Shown here: positions 48,303-56,277 of the stretch, piece by piece | Layout of the letters: each line of letters starts with the position of its first letter | How positions within the stretch are numbered: position 1 is the stretch's first letter | Source of the DNA: Humibacillus xanthopallidus | Lineage (GTDB): Bacteria; Actinomycetota; Actinomycetes; Actinomycetales; Dermatophilaceae | Direction of reading: 5' to 3' | Assembly: GCF_006717145.1 (NCBI RefSeq) | Contig: NZ_VFQF01000001.1 | Span: 1,364,001-1,428,000 of the forward strand | DNA: 64,000 bases | The notes under the pieces: generated by a model | Told to the model about the DNA's origin: nothing | Seen by the model: only the letters and a program-made list of their open reading frames with translations | Databases searched by the model: none | Program-made: the position numbers and the translations under genes

Positions 48303-48844
48303 GACCCGTCGCCTCCTGCGCGCTCCGGCCCGTCGCCGTCGCGGTGGCGCGCCTCGCCGAAGGCCTGCACGAGCGCAGCGAGACGCGACGCCTCCCGGCC
48401 CGACACCTCGCCGTCGGCCTTCTGGATCGCCATGACGGCCAGGGTGTCGCCGTCGTCGAGGTCGAGCGTCACCCACGGCTCGCCGCCGCCGAACTGCACC
48501 CCGACGACCTCGGGCCACGTGAGGCTCCGCGTGACGACGAGGTTGCGCACGACGAGCCCCTCCCGGGTGGGCACGGCGGAGATCGTCGCGTAGCGCCAGG
48601 CAACGACCGCGATGACGACGCCGAGGGCGAAGAACATGAGGCGGTCGATGATGCTCCAGTGCCCCAGGGTCTCTGCCGGCATGAGGACGGCGAGACCTCC
48701 GAAGACGACGAGCGAGGCCCACGCGACGCCGAGGGCGACGGCCCGACCGCGCCGCGACCGGAAGGTGGCGAAGGCGTCAGGCGAGGTGGCGGCGTCCGGG
48801 CCGCTGGCGCCGTTGGGGATATCAGGACCGCTTCGAGTGCTCAC
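48299..48844 (-). CDS. PH-domain-containing membrane protein
   Basis: 181 aa. A charged N-terminus, two TM segments (about residues 33-55 and 66-86: ALGVAWASLVVFGGLAVL and MFFALGVVIAVVAW), then a bacterial PH domain (TISAVPTREGLVVRN ... WPEVVGVQF ... WVTLDLDDGDTLAVMAIQ). It is conserved next to hisG in many Actinobacteria; function unknown. GTG 48844 starts 4 nt after the hisG stop. Confidence 0.8.
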   Translation of the reverse strand: MSTRSGPDIPNGASGPDAATSPDAFATFRSRRGRAVALGVAWASLVVFGGLAVLMPAETLGHWSIIDRLMFFALGVVIAVVAWRYATISAVPTREGLVVRNLVVTRSLTWPEVVGVQFGGGEPWVTLDLDDGDTLAVMAIQKADGEVSGREASRLAALVQAFGEARHRDGDGPERAGGDGS

Positions 48845-48848
48845 GGCG

Positions 48849-49694
48849 TCACAGGCGGCAGGCCGCGATGTCGGTGACGAGGATGGCCCGGGCGCCGAGG
48901 TCGTAGAGCTCGTCCATGAGCCGGTTGCGGCCGACGCGCGGCACCATGGCGCGCACGGCGACCCACGCCTCGTCCTGCATGGGCGACACCGTGGGCGACT
49001 CGAGCCCGGGGGTCAGCTCGGTCGCCTTGTCGACGAGCTCCTTGGGGCAGTCGTAGTCGAGCATGACGTAGGTCCGGGCGGTGATGACCCCGGCGATGCG
49101 CCGCTGGAGCACCGACACCGCCTGCTCCTCCCCCGGCCGGTCGCCGCGGATGAGCACGGCCTCCGACTGGAGGATCGGCTCGCCGAAGACCGCGAGCCCC
49201 TGGCTGCGCAGCGTGGCCCCCGTCTCGACGACGTCGGCGATGACGTCGGCCACGCCGAGCGTGATGGCGGTCTCGACCGCGCCGTCGAGACGCACGACCT
49301 CGCCGCTCAGCCCTCGGGACGCGAGGTCGGCGCGCACGAGGCCCGGGTAGCTCGTCGCCACCCGCTTGCCGTCGATGTCCTCCACCGTGGCCACCTGACC
49401 GGGGCGGGCGGCATACCGGAAGGTGGAGCTGCCGAAGCCGAGCGACATCACCTCGACGGCGCGGGAGCCGGAGTCGAGCAGCAGGTCGCGGCCGGTCACG
49501 CCGGCGTCGACGGTGCCGGAGCCGACGTAGACGGCGATGTCACGCGGGCGCAGGTAGAAGAACTCGACGTCGTTCTCGGCGTCGCTGACGACGAGCTCCT
49601 TGGTGTCGCGACGCACGCGGTAGCCCGCCTCGCGGAGCATCTCGACCGTCGCGTCGGACAGGGAGCCCTTGTTGGGCACGGCAATTCGCAGCAT
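48849..49694 (-). CDS. hisG: ATP phosphoribosyltransferase (long form)
   Basis: 281 aa. RIAVPNKGSLSDATVEMLREAGY at the N-terminus, the PRPP loop ADVIADVVETGATLRSQGL in the middle, and a C-terminal regulatory HisG_C domain (about residues 208-281) that binds histidine. First committed step of histidine synthesis. ATG 49694 is 24 nt after hisE, the usual hisE-hisG pair. Confidence 0.96.
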   Translation of the reverse strand: MLRIAVPNKGSLSDATVEMLREAGYRVRRDTKELVVSDAENDVEFFYLRPRDIAVYVGSGTVDAGVTGRDLLLDSGSRAVEVMSLGFGSSTFRYAARPGQVATVEDIDGKRVATSYPGLVRADLASRGLSGEVVRLDGAVETAITLGVADVIADVVETGATLRSQGLAVFGEPILQSEAVLIRGDRPGEEQAVSVLQRRIAGVITARTYVMLDYDCPKELVDKATELTPGLESPTVSPMQDEAWVAVRAMVPRVGRNRLMDELYDLGARAILVTDIAACRL

Positions 49695-49718
49695 GGGGTG
49701 TGGAGTCCTCTGAGGGTC

Positions 49719-49982
49719 TTACAGGTGGGCGTAGACGTCGTCGAGCGAGATGCCCTTGGCGAGCATGAGGACCTGCAGATGGTAGAGCAGCTGGCTGATC
49801 TCCTCGGCTGCGTCGGCGTTCGACTCGTACTCGGCGGCCATCCAGACCTCGGCCGCCTCCTCGACGATCTTCTTGCCGATGGCGTGGACGCCGGCGTCGA
49901 GCTGCGCGACGGTGCCCGAGCCCTCGGGTCGGGTCGCGGCCTTCTCGGCCAGCTCGGCATACAGCTGCTCAAAGCTCTTCAC
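49719..49982 (-). CDS. hisE: phosphoribosyl-ATP diphosphatase
   Basis: 87 aa from GTG 49982, matching the family length; GTG 49988 is an alternative. Conserved [30 protein letters not shown] carries the MazG-like metal-binding Glu residues, and [14 protein letters not shown] follows. It hydrolyses PR-ATP to PR-AMP, histidine step two. TAGGCT lies 8 nt before the start, so it may have its own promoter although it follows ribH by 44 nt. Confidence 0.93.
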   Translation of the reverse strand: MKSFEQLYAELAEKAATRPEGSGTVAQLDAGVHAIGKKIVEEAAEVWMAAEYESNADAAEEISQLLYHLQVLMLAKGISLDDVYAHL

Positions 49983-49990
49983 GGTCACCC

Positions 49991-49996
49991 AGCCTA
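49991..49996 (-). promoter_or_regulatory. -10 element (TAGGCT) of hisE-hisG
   Basis: TAGGCT on the minus strand, 8 nt before GTG 49982, inside the 44-nt ribH-hisE gap. It suggests the his genes are not dependent on the FMN riboswitch. Confidence 0.45.
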
Positions 49997-50026
49997 CGGG
50001 GGCCGCCGACGCGGTCCGTATGCCGC

Positions 50027-50542
50027 TCACGTCGTGGCACGTGCCGGCTCGGCGCCGCTCGCTCCCCCGACACCTGCGCCGCCGACCCCGCGGAGAGCGA
50101 CCACGGTGGCGACGGCGGCCGTGGCGGCCTCGTGGCCCTTGTCTTCTGCGGAACCGGGCAGGCCCGCGCGGTCAAGGGCCTGCGCCTCGTCGTCGCACGT
50201 GAGCACGCCGAAGCCGATCGGCACCCGGGTGCGCACGGCGACGTCGGTGATGCCGACGGTCGCCGCCTGGCACACGTAGTCGAAGTGCGGGGTGCCTCCG
50301 CGGATGACGACCCCGAGGGCGACGAGGGCGTCGAAGCGGTCAGCGAGCGCCGCGCACGCGACGGGCAGCTCGAAGGTGCCCGGCACCCGGACGACCTCGA
50401 CGTCGGTGACCCCGGCATCCGCGAGCCCGCGGAGCGAGCCGTCGAGCAGGCCGCCCATGACCTCGTCGTGCCAGCTCGCGGCCACGACCGCGACGCGCAG
50501 GCCGCTGCCGTCGGTGGCGATGGTGGGGGCACCGTCCTTCAT
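50027..50542 (-). CDS. ribH: 6,7-dimethyl-8-ribityllumazine synthase
   Basis: 171 aa. [27 protein letters not shown] and [17 protein letters not shown], then [16 protein letters not shown], the lumazine synthase active-site strands. It condenses the pyrimidine with dihydroxybutanone phosphate. ATG 50542 overlaps the ribBA TGA by 4 nt. A Gly/Ala-rich 20-residue tail follows the core. Confidence 0.95.
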   Translation of the reverse strand: MKDGAPTIATDGSGLRVAVVAASWHDEVMGGLLDGSLRGLADAGVTDVEVVRVPGTFELPVACAALADRFDALVALGVVIRGGTPHFDYVCQAATVGITDVAVRTRVPIGFGVLTCDDEAQALDRAGLPGSAEDKGHEAATAAVATVVALRGVGGAGVGGASGAEPARATT

Positions 50543-51789
50543 GCTGTCTCCTTGCTGCTGCCGTGGTGCTCTCGGGGTGTGGCCGGGATGTCGTGGCCCA
50601 GCCGGTCGCGCTTGGTGATGAGGTAGCCGGCGTTGTCCTCGCCGACCGGGCCGTGGAGCCGCTCGACGGCCACGACGTCGACGCCGAGGTGGCGCAGGGC
50701 CGTGACCTTGAGGGGGTTGTTGGTGAGCAGGACGACCTGCTGCGCCCCGAGGTCGTGCAGGATCGCGGCACCGGCGGCGTAGTCGCGCGCGTCGACGGGC
50801 AGGCCCAGCGCCGTCTGCGCGTCGACGGTGTCGGCACCGGCGTCCTGCTCCGCGTAGGCGCGCAGCTTGTCGACGAGGCCGACGCCCCGCCCCTCGTGGC
50901 CGCCGAGGTAGACGACGACCCCACCCTCCCGGCCGACCCGGGCCATGGCAGCCTGCAGCTGCGGCCCGCAGTCGCAGCGGAGCGAGCCGAAGGCGTCGCC
51001 GGTCAGGCACTCGCTGTGCAGGCGGGTCAGCACCGGTCCGGTGCGCCCGAGCGCCTGCAGGCCGCGGGGGCTGACGAGTGCGACGTGCTCGTCACCGGTG
51101 AGGGTGTCGCGGTAGCCGTGGGCCGTGAACGTGCCGTGCACCGTCGGGATGCGGGTCGTCGCGAGCCGCTCGACACGGTCGAAGCGCTGGCGCCACGCGA
51201 TGAGCGCCTCGATCGTGATGACGGGCAGCCCGGCCTCGGCGCCGAGGGCGACCACCGCGTCGAAGCGCATCATCGTGCCGTCGTCGTGCACGAGCTCGCC
51301 GATGACCCCGACCGGGGCGAGGCCCGCGAGGCGGGTGAGGTCGGTCGCGGCCTCCGTGTGCCCCGGGCGCGTGAGCACGCCACCCGGGCGGGCCCGCAGC
51401 GGCAGCACGTGGCCCGGGCGCACGAGGTCGGTCGGCTCCGAGGCGGGGTCGGCGAGCACCTGCACGGTGCGCAGCCGGTCGGCGGCGCTGATGCCGGTCG
51501 TGACCCCTCGGGCCGCGTCGACCGAGACGGTGTAGGCCGTGCGCAGGGGGTCACGGTTGTCGGTCACCATGAGCGGCAGCTCGAGCCGGTCCGCCACGTC
51601 GGGCGGCATCGGCGCGCAGAGGTAGCCCGACGAGTGGCGCACTGTCCACGCCATCCACTCCTCCGTGGCGGTCTCGGCGGCGAGCACGAGGTCGCCCTCG
51701 TTCTCGCGACCCTCGTCGTCGAGCACGAGGACGGGGCGGCCCTCGCGCAGCGCCTCGAGCGCCTGCTCCACCGTGGCCAGGCCGCTCAT
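50539..51789 (-). CDS. ribBA: bifunctional DHBP synthase / GTP cyclohydrolase II
   Basis: 416 aa. RibB domain (residues 1-205): [35 protein letters not shown] and GHTEAATDL. RibA domain (210-416): [18 protein letters not shown] with three Zn ligands, and [13 protein letters not shown]. It makes both riboflavin precursors, dihydroxybutanone phosphate and the GTP-derived pyrimidine. ATGA overlap with ribE upstream. Confidence 0.96.
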   Translation of the reverse strand: MSGLATVEQALEALREGRPVLVLDDEGRENEGDLVLAAETATEEWMAWTVRHSSGYLCAPMPPDVADRLELPLMVTDNRDPLRTAYTVSVDAARGVTTGISAADRLRTVQVLADPASEPTDLVRPGHVLPLRARPGGVLTRPGHTEAATDLTRLAGLAPVGVIGELVHDDGTMMRFDAVVALGAEAGLPVITIEALIAWRQRFDRVERLATTRIPTVHGTFTAHGYRDTLTGDEHVALVSPRGLQALGRTGPVLTRLHSECLTGDAFGSLRCDCGPQLQAAMARVGREGGVVVYLGGHEGRGVGLVDKLRAYAEQDAGADTVDAQTALGLPVDARDYAAGAAILHDLGAQQVVLLTNNPLKVTALRHLGVDVVAVERLHGPVGEDNAGYLITKRDRLGHDIPATPREHHGSSKETA

Positions 51790-52391
51790 CGCCCGGCCTC
51801 CGCCCGCGCCCCGAGCAGGCGCTCGACGTACTTGGCGATGACGTCGACCTCGAGGTTCACGACGTCGCCGACTCCCTTGTGCCCCAACGTCGTCAGTGCC
51901 AGCGTGGTCGGGATCAGCGACACCGAGAAGCCGTCGTCGGAGACGGAGGCGACCGTGAGCGAGACTCCGTCGACGGTGATCGACCCTTTCTCCACAACGT
52001 ATGCCGCGAGGCCGGGAGGGAGCGTGAGATCGACCGTCTCCCAGCGGTCCCCGGGCGTGCGCCGCGTGATCGTGGCCGTGCCGTCGACGTGGCCCTGCAC
52101 GACGTGGCCGCCGAAGCGACCGTCTGCGGGCATCGCCCGCTCGAGGTTGACGCGGTCACCGGGCCGGAGCGCGCCGAGCGCGCTGCGGCTCAGGGTCTCG
52201 GCCATGATGTCGACGGCGAACTGCTCACTGTCGTGGTCGGTCACGGTCAGGCAGACCCCGTTGACGGCGATCGACGCACCGTGCACGGCGTCACTGACGA
52301 CGAGCGGTCCCCTGATGCGCAGCACGGCCGAGTCCGCGCCGTGCTCGATGGCCTCGACGGTGCCGAGCTCCTCGACGATTCCGGTGAACAT
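51786..52391 (-). CDS. ribE: riboflavin synthase alpha chain
   Basis: 201 aa from ATG 52391 (MFTGIVEELGTV), with GAGGAGCACC upstream; a longer frame to 52403 is not needed. Two tandem lumazine-binding domains, each with a GVxLTV motif (NGVCLTV near residue 47, DGVSLTV near residue 145). It dismutates two lumazines to riboflavin. It starts 8 nt after ribD. Confidence 0.95.
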   Translation of the reverse strand: MFTGIVEELGTVEAIEHGADSAVLRIRGPLVVSDAVHGASIAVNGVCLTVTDHDSEQFAVDIMAETLSRSALGALRPGDRVNLERAMPADGRFGGHVVQGHVDGTATITRRTPGDRWETVDLTLPPGLAAYVVEKGSITVDGVSLTVASVSDDGFSVSLIPTTLALTTLGHKGVGDVVNLEVDVIAKYVERLLGARAEAGR

Positions 52392-52399
52392 GGTGCTCC

Positions 52400-53431
52400 T
52401 CACTGCTCCTCTTCGGTGCGGTCAGCGGGTCGGGCGTGCACGCGCACGTCCCCGCCGATGACCTCGACGTCGACGACCTCGAGCCGTCGGACGTCCGCGA
52501 TGGTGGTGATGCCGAGGTCGTCGACGGCAGCACGACCCGACCCGAGCAGTGCCGGGGCGAGGTAGGCATAGACGTCGTCGACGAGGCCGGCCGTGATGAA
52601 GACTGCCGCGAGCGTCGGGCCTCCCTCGAGCCAGACGTCGCGAACCCCCTTGTCCCACAGCTCCTTCAGGGCGACGTCGGGATCGTGGGTGCGCAGGTGG
52701 AGCACGTCACCGGGCCCGTCGTGCATCCGAGCGGACCCCGGCAGGTCGCGCAGACCCATGACGACGCGAAGGGGCTGTCGTGGGGCGAGCCCGCCGTCCG
52801 GCATACGGGCGGTGAGCCGTGGGTCGTCGGCGAGCACGGTGCCGGTGCCGACGAGCACGGCGTCACGGGTGGCCCGCAGCTCGTGGGTGTCGGCACGCGC
52901 CGCCTCACCGGTGAGCCACTGGCTCGTCCCGTCAGTGGCGGCGCTGCGGCCGTCGAGCGTGGCCGCGAACTTCCAGGTCACGAGGGGCCGCGACAGTGCG
53001 ACGCCCCGCGCCCACCGGGCGTTGAGCGCCGCGGCCTCGTCGGCGAGCACGCCGCCGAGGACGTCGACGCCGGCGGCGTGCAGGCGCTCGGCGCCACCCG
53101 TCGCGTCGGGGTTCGGGTCGGACTGGGCGAAGACGACGCGGGCGACGCCCGCCTCGACGAGCGCATCCGCGCACGGGCCGGTGCGGCCGGTGTGCGCGCA
53201 GGGTTCGAGGGTCACGTAGGCCGTGCAGCCCCGTGCCCGCGACCCGGCGGCGCGCAGCGCCTCGATCTCGGCGTGGGGGCTGCCGGCGCCGTGGTGGTGC
53301 CCCTCGGCGACGACCCCACCGTCGGGCGCGACGATGACGCACCCCACCCGGGGGTTGGGGTCCGGCCACGGCCCGGATGCGGCGAGGTGGAGGGCTCGTC
53401 GCATCCAGGTCGAGGCGGTCGTGTCACGCAC
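52400..53431 (-). CDS. ribD: bifunctional diaminohydroxyphosphoribosylaminopyrimidine deaminase / reductase
   Basis: 343 aa from GTG 53431. The deaminase domain (1-145) has Zn ligands in SPHAEIEAL and EPCAHTGRTGPCADAL; the reductase domain (150-343) has TWKFAATLDGRSAATDGTSQWLTG, RDAVLVGTGTVLADDPRLTAR and WLEGGPTLAAVF. Two successive steps of the riboflavin pathway. It starts 3 nt after ribM. Confidence 0.96.
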   Translation of the reverse strand: MRDTTASTWMRRALHLAASGPWPDPNPRVGCVIVAPDGGVVAEGHHHGAGSPHAEIEALRAAGSRARGCTAYVTLEPCAHTGRTGPCADALVEAGVARVVFAQSDPNPDATGGAERLHAAGVDVLGGVLADEAAALNARWARGVALSRPLVTWKFAATLDGRSAATDGTSQWLTGEAARADTHELRATRDAVLVGTGTVLADDPRLTARMPDGGLAPRQPLRVVMGLRDLPGSARMHDGPGDVLHLRTHDPDVALKELWDKGVRDVWLEGGPTLAAVFITAGLVDDVYAYLAPALLGSGRAAVDDLGITTIADVRRLEVVDVEVIGGDVRVHARPADRTEEEQ

Positions 53432-53434
53432 GGG

Positions 53435-54196
53435 TCAGCCCGCCGCCGCGCGCGCGAGCTCCGACTCGGAGTCGGGTCGCTCGGTTCTCGACGCCTTGAC
53501 CCACTGCGTGAAGCCGTAGACGACGAAGGCGCCGTAGAAGGTGTAGAGCACGGCCGTGGGCACATATCCGGTGGCGAATCCGAAGGGCACCCCGACGAGG
53601 TCGACCCCGATCCACGCAAGCCAGAACTCGTTCCAGCCGCGCGCCATCGCGTAGGTGGCGACGATGGAGCCCACGAAGATCCAGGCATCGCACCAGAAGA
53701 ACCACCACTGCGGCGTGAAGTAGGGGTTGGGCGCGAGGCTCCAGAGCCAGACGAAGACCTGGTGCACGACGACGGTGCCGACGAGCCAGAAGCCGATGAC
53801 GACGGTGCGCTCCGTGGTCGTCGCCCAGCGGGGCGTGATCGCCGCTCCGGTCGGGTCGCCCGCGTGGTTGAGCCGGCGCAGGCGCGACCAGCGCCACCAC
53901 CCGTAGATGCTCGTGATGATGAAGAAGACCTGGCGCCCGGCCTGGCCGAAGAGCGGGATGCGCTCGTCGGCGCCGAAGACGGCGCCGAGGTAGACGAAGA
54001 AGAGCATGACGTTGGCGACGATGCCGACGGGCCAGGCCCACACCCACCGGCGCATGCCGAGGTAGGCGGAGGCGAGTCCGATGAGGACGCCGATCAGCTC
54101 GAGCCAGTGGAGCTGGTAGGGCCCGATCGCGATCGATGCGTCGATCGCCTGCTGGAAGACGTTCTGCGTGCCATCGGCAATGGCTAGAGCCTGCAT
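53435..54196 (-). CDS. ribM: riboflavin transporter RibM (PnuX), PnuC superfamily
   Basis: 253 aa from ATG 54196; the longer reading to 54253 falls in the riboswitch leader. Seven to eight TM segments with PnuC-family features HWLELIGVLIGLASAYLGMR, WAWPVGIVANVMLFFVYL and YGWWRWSR. Proteins of this branch behind an FMN riboswitch take up riboflavin by facilitated diffusion, unlike PnuC (nicotinamide riboside). It is the first gene of the rib operon. Confidence 0.9.
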   Translation of the reverse strand: MQALAIADGTQNVFQQAIDASIAIGPYQLHWLELIGVLIGLASAYLGMRRWVWAWPVGIVANVMLFFVYLGAVFGADERIPLFGQAGRQVFFIITSIYGWWRWSRLRRLNHAGDPTGAAITPRWATTTERTVVIGFWLVGTVVVHQVFVWLWSLAPNPYFTPQWWFFWCDAWIFVGSIVATYAMARGWNEFWLAWIGVDLVGVPFGFATGYVPTAVLYTFYGAFVVYGFTQWVKASRTERPDSESELARAAAG

Positions 54197-54315
54197 GTGG
54201 TGTTCGACCTCGTGTCGTTCGTCGGTGCACGGACGAACTCCGGGGAACTCCACACGCCGCCCCGGGCCGGGCTCCGACGGCGGACGCCGAAGACCCAGAC
54301 CATGACGGCCTGTCT

Positions 54316-54440
54316 CGTGCTGCCTCCCATCCGGACTTTCACCGTCGGTCCCGGAATTTCACCAGGTCAACCGGCCGCTGGCTGCGGTCGGGTCGCGGAC
54401 TTTAACCGCCGGCTCGGAATTACACCGACCCCGGAGCACG
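54316..54440 (-). ncRNA. FMN riboswitch (RFN element)
   Basis: Minus strand. P1 arms CGTGCT (54440-54435) and AGCACG (54321-54316) close the element. Conserved RFN blocks are present in order: GGGGTCGGTGTAATTCC, GGTTAAAGTCCGCGACCC (each at the expected place), GGTTGACCTGGTGAAATTCC and GGTGAAAGTCCGGATGG. It lies 120 nt upstream of ribM and controls the whole rib operon by FMN. The 416-nt gene-free stretch 54197-54613 holds this element, its expression platform and the upstream hairpin. Confidence 0.96.
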
Positions 54441-54478
54441 TGCGACCAGTATGCACCCGCCGGCTGGAGAGGTGCACG

Positions 54479-54496
54479 CCGTCTCGCCTGAGACGG
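54479..54496 (-). terminator. terminator hairpin of the rpe-GNAT side
   Basis: CCGTCTC-GCCT-GAGACGG, a 7-bp perfect stem 118 nt after the GNAT stop and just before the riboswitch. Confidence 0.5.
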
Positions 54497-54613
54497 ACGG
54501 CACACTCCCCCGGGGCTCGTCAGTGCGCGGGCTGGCAGGCACGTGCGACTCCGGCTGAGGCTGCCCCACGGTCTCCCACCACCCCGCGGCCGTTCGTCGC
54601 CGTCACCCCCGCC

Positions 54614-55504
54614 TCAGTTCGGCCGGCGGAAGTCGCGGACGGGGGCGAGCTCCCGGTAGCCCGCCGACGCGTAGGCCGCCACGGCGCCGACGTTGCTGCT
54701 CGGGGTGCACACGGTGGCGCTCGACGCACCCAGCTCCCTCAGGGCGGCCGCGGCCGCGACCGAGATGGCCTTGCCGTGGCCCTTGCCGCGGTGGTCGTGG
54801 TGCACTCCGAGCGGCTCGAGCAAGCCGGGTCGTCCGACACCGGACGACCAGACGGTCACTGCCGCAACGGGCGTGTCATCCGCGTCGTAGCCGACGAGAC
54901 ACCGGGCTCGATGGTACGGCGAGGCGCTGGCCATCGCGTGCCAGCGGCCGGTCGTGAGGGTGGACCTCGCGAACGCTGCCTGATGCACCGCGACCCGGTC
55001 CGACAGCAGCTCGAGGTGGCCGTCCGCCACCCGCGCCCGGTCGACGACCTCGATCCTCAGCCCGCAGTCCTCGACCGCTTCGGAGAGGTCTCGTCGGAGG
55101 GGCGTCCACGGCTCGTCGTCGAGCCACCCGTGGGCCGTGAGGAGTCGGCGGAGCGCAGAGCCGGCCCGGGCCTCGACGCACACGCTCCCGGCGGGCAGCA
55201 CACCGCTCATGGGGTCGGACAGGTCCGCGAGCAGGCGCGTCGCGAACGGCTCGTTGTCGCCGACGACGGGTGCGATGCCGAGGCGGATGAGCGTCGGGCC
55301 GTCGAGGAGCCCGACTGCGCAGATCTCCCCGTCTCGACGCCACACCCGGACGTGGCGCACCCTCTCGGCGACACCCACCGTGCTGTTCCACCCCAGGTCG
55401 CCGGGGTGCAGCTGCACCGGGCCGCCCTCCTGCTGCCAGCTCGACAGCGCCTCGACGGCGTCGTCGAGCGCGGTCACGGTGGGTGTCTCCAGGGTCACGG
55501 GCAT
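54614..55504 (-). CDS. GNAT-family N-acetyltransferase (two-lobe)
   Basis: 296 aa from ATG 55504. The C-terminal GNAT domain is clear: LLEPLGVHHDHRGKGHGKAISVAA near residues 235-258 carries the acetyl-CoA loop, followed by CTPSSNVGAVAAYASAGYRE. The N-terminal half looks like a degenerate GNAT repeat, as in mycothiol-synthase-like tandem GNATs. Substrate unknown. It lies 62 nt after the rpe stop on the same strand. Confidence 0.8.
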   Translation of the reverse strand: MPVTLETPTVTALDDAVEALSSWQQEGGPVQLHPGDLGWNSTVGVAERVRHVRVWRRDGEICAVGLLDGPTLIRLGIAPVVGDNEPFATRLLADLSDPMSGVLPAGSVCVEARAGSALRRLLTAHGWLDDEPWTPLRRDLSEAVEDCGLRIEVVDRARVADGHLELLSDRVAVHQAAFARSTLTTGRWHAMASASPYHRARCLVGYDADDTPVAAVTVWSSGVGRPGLLEPLGVHHDHRGKGHGKAISVAAAAALRELGASSATVCTPSSNVGAVAAYASAGYRELAPVRDFRRPN

Positions 55505-55566
55505 GCCGCCATCCAAGCTCGACAGGTCGTCGAGCGCCCACAGGTTTTCGCGCCGAGCGGCAGCCG

Positions 55567-56223
55567 TCAGTGCTCGTGCCTGAGCGCGAGGGCACGCAGC
55601 TCGTGGACCGCAGCTGCTGCGTCCTCGGCCCCGTAGACAGCAGAGCCCGCGACGAACACGTCCGCTCCGGCCTCGGCACACTGCTCGATCGTGTCGGCGC
55701 TCACGCCGCCGTCGACCTGGACCCAGATCTCGCCGCCGTGCCGCCGCACTGCCTCACGCACCTCGCGCACCTTGGGCATCTGGTCGGCCATGAACGACTG
55801 GCCCCCGAAGCCGGGCTCGACCGTCATGACGAGCACCATGTCGAGCTCGGGCAGCAGCTCCTCGTAGGGCGCGAAGGCCGTGCCGGGCTTGATCGCCATC
55901 GACGCCCGCGCGCCCGCCGCTCGGAGCGCGCGCGCCAGCGACCGCGGGTCGCGCGCGGCCTCGATGTGGAAGGTGACGGACTGGCAGCCGGCCTCGGCGT
56001 ACTGCGGTGCCCAGCGGTCGGGGTCCTCGATCATGAGGTGCGCATCGATCGGGATCGGGCTCACCCTGACGAGGGCCTCGACGACCGGCAGCCCGAGGGT
56101 GAGGTTGGGCACGAAGTGGGCGTCCATGACGTCGACGTGCGCCCAGTCGGCGTTGGCGATGCGCCTCAGCTCAGACTCGAGGTTGGCGAAGTCGGCCGAC
56201 AGGATGCTCGGTGAGATCTGCAC
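55567..56223 (-). CDS. rpe: ribulose-phosphate 3-epimerase
   Basis: 218 aa TIM barrel from GTG 56223, chosen because TAGGCT lies exactly 6 nt upstream (GTG 56229 would be only 2 residues longer). [61 protein letters not shown] and [13 protein letters not shown] are the metal- and substrate-binding strands. It interconverts ribulose-5-P and xylulose-5-P. In related genomes it follows rsmB directly; here the HNH gene and an IS intervene. Confidence 0.96.
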   Translation of the reverse strand: MQISPSILSADFANLESELRRIANADWAHVDVMDAHFVPNLTLGLPVVEALVRVSPIPIDAHLMIEDPDRWAPQYAEAGCQSVTFHIEAARDPRSLARALRAAGARASMAIKPGTAFAPYEELLPELDMVLVMTVEPGFGGQSFMADQMPKVREVREAVRRHGGEIWVQVDGGVSADTIEQCAEAGADVFVAGSAVYGAEDAAAAVHELRALALRHEH

Positions 56224-56229
56224 GCGCAC

Positions 56230-56235
56230 AGCCTA
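56230..56235 (-). promoter_or_regulatory. -10 element (TAGGCT) of rpe, leaderless
   Basis: TAGGCT on the minus strand, 6 nt before GTG 56223; identical to the polA and pdtaR elements. Confidence 0.5.
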
Positions 56236-56277
56236 GGGCCGCGTCCTCGGGCACACCGGACGCCTCTGAGCGGACGG

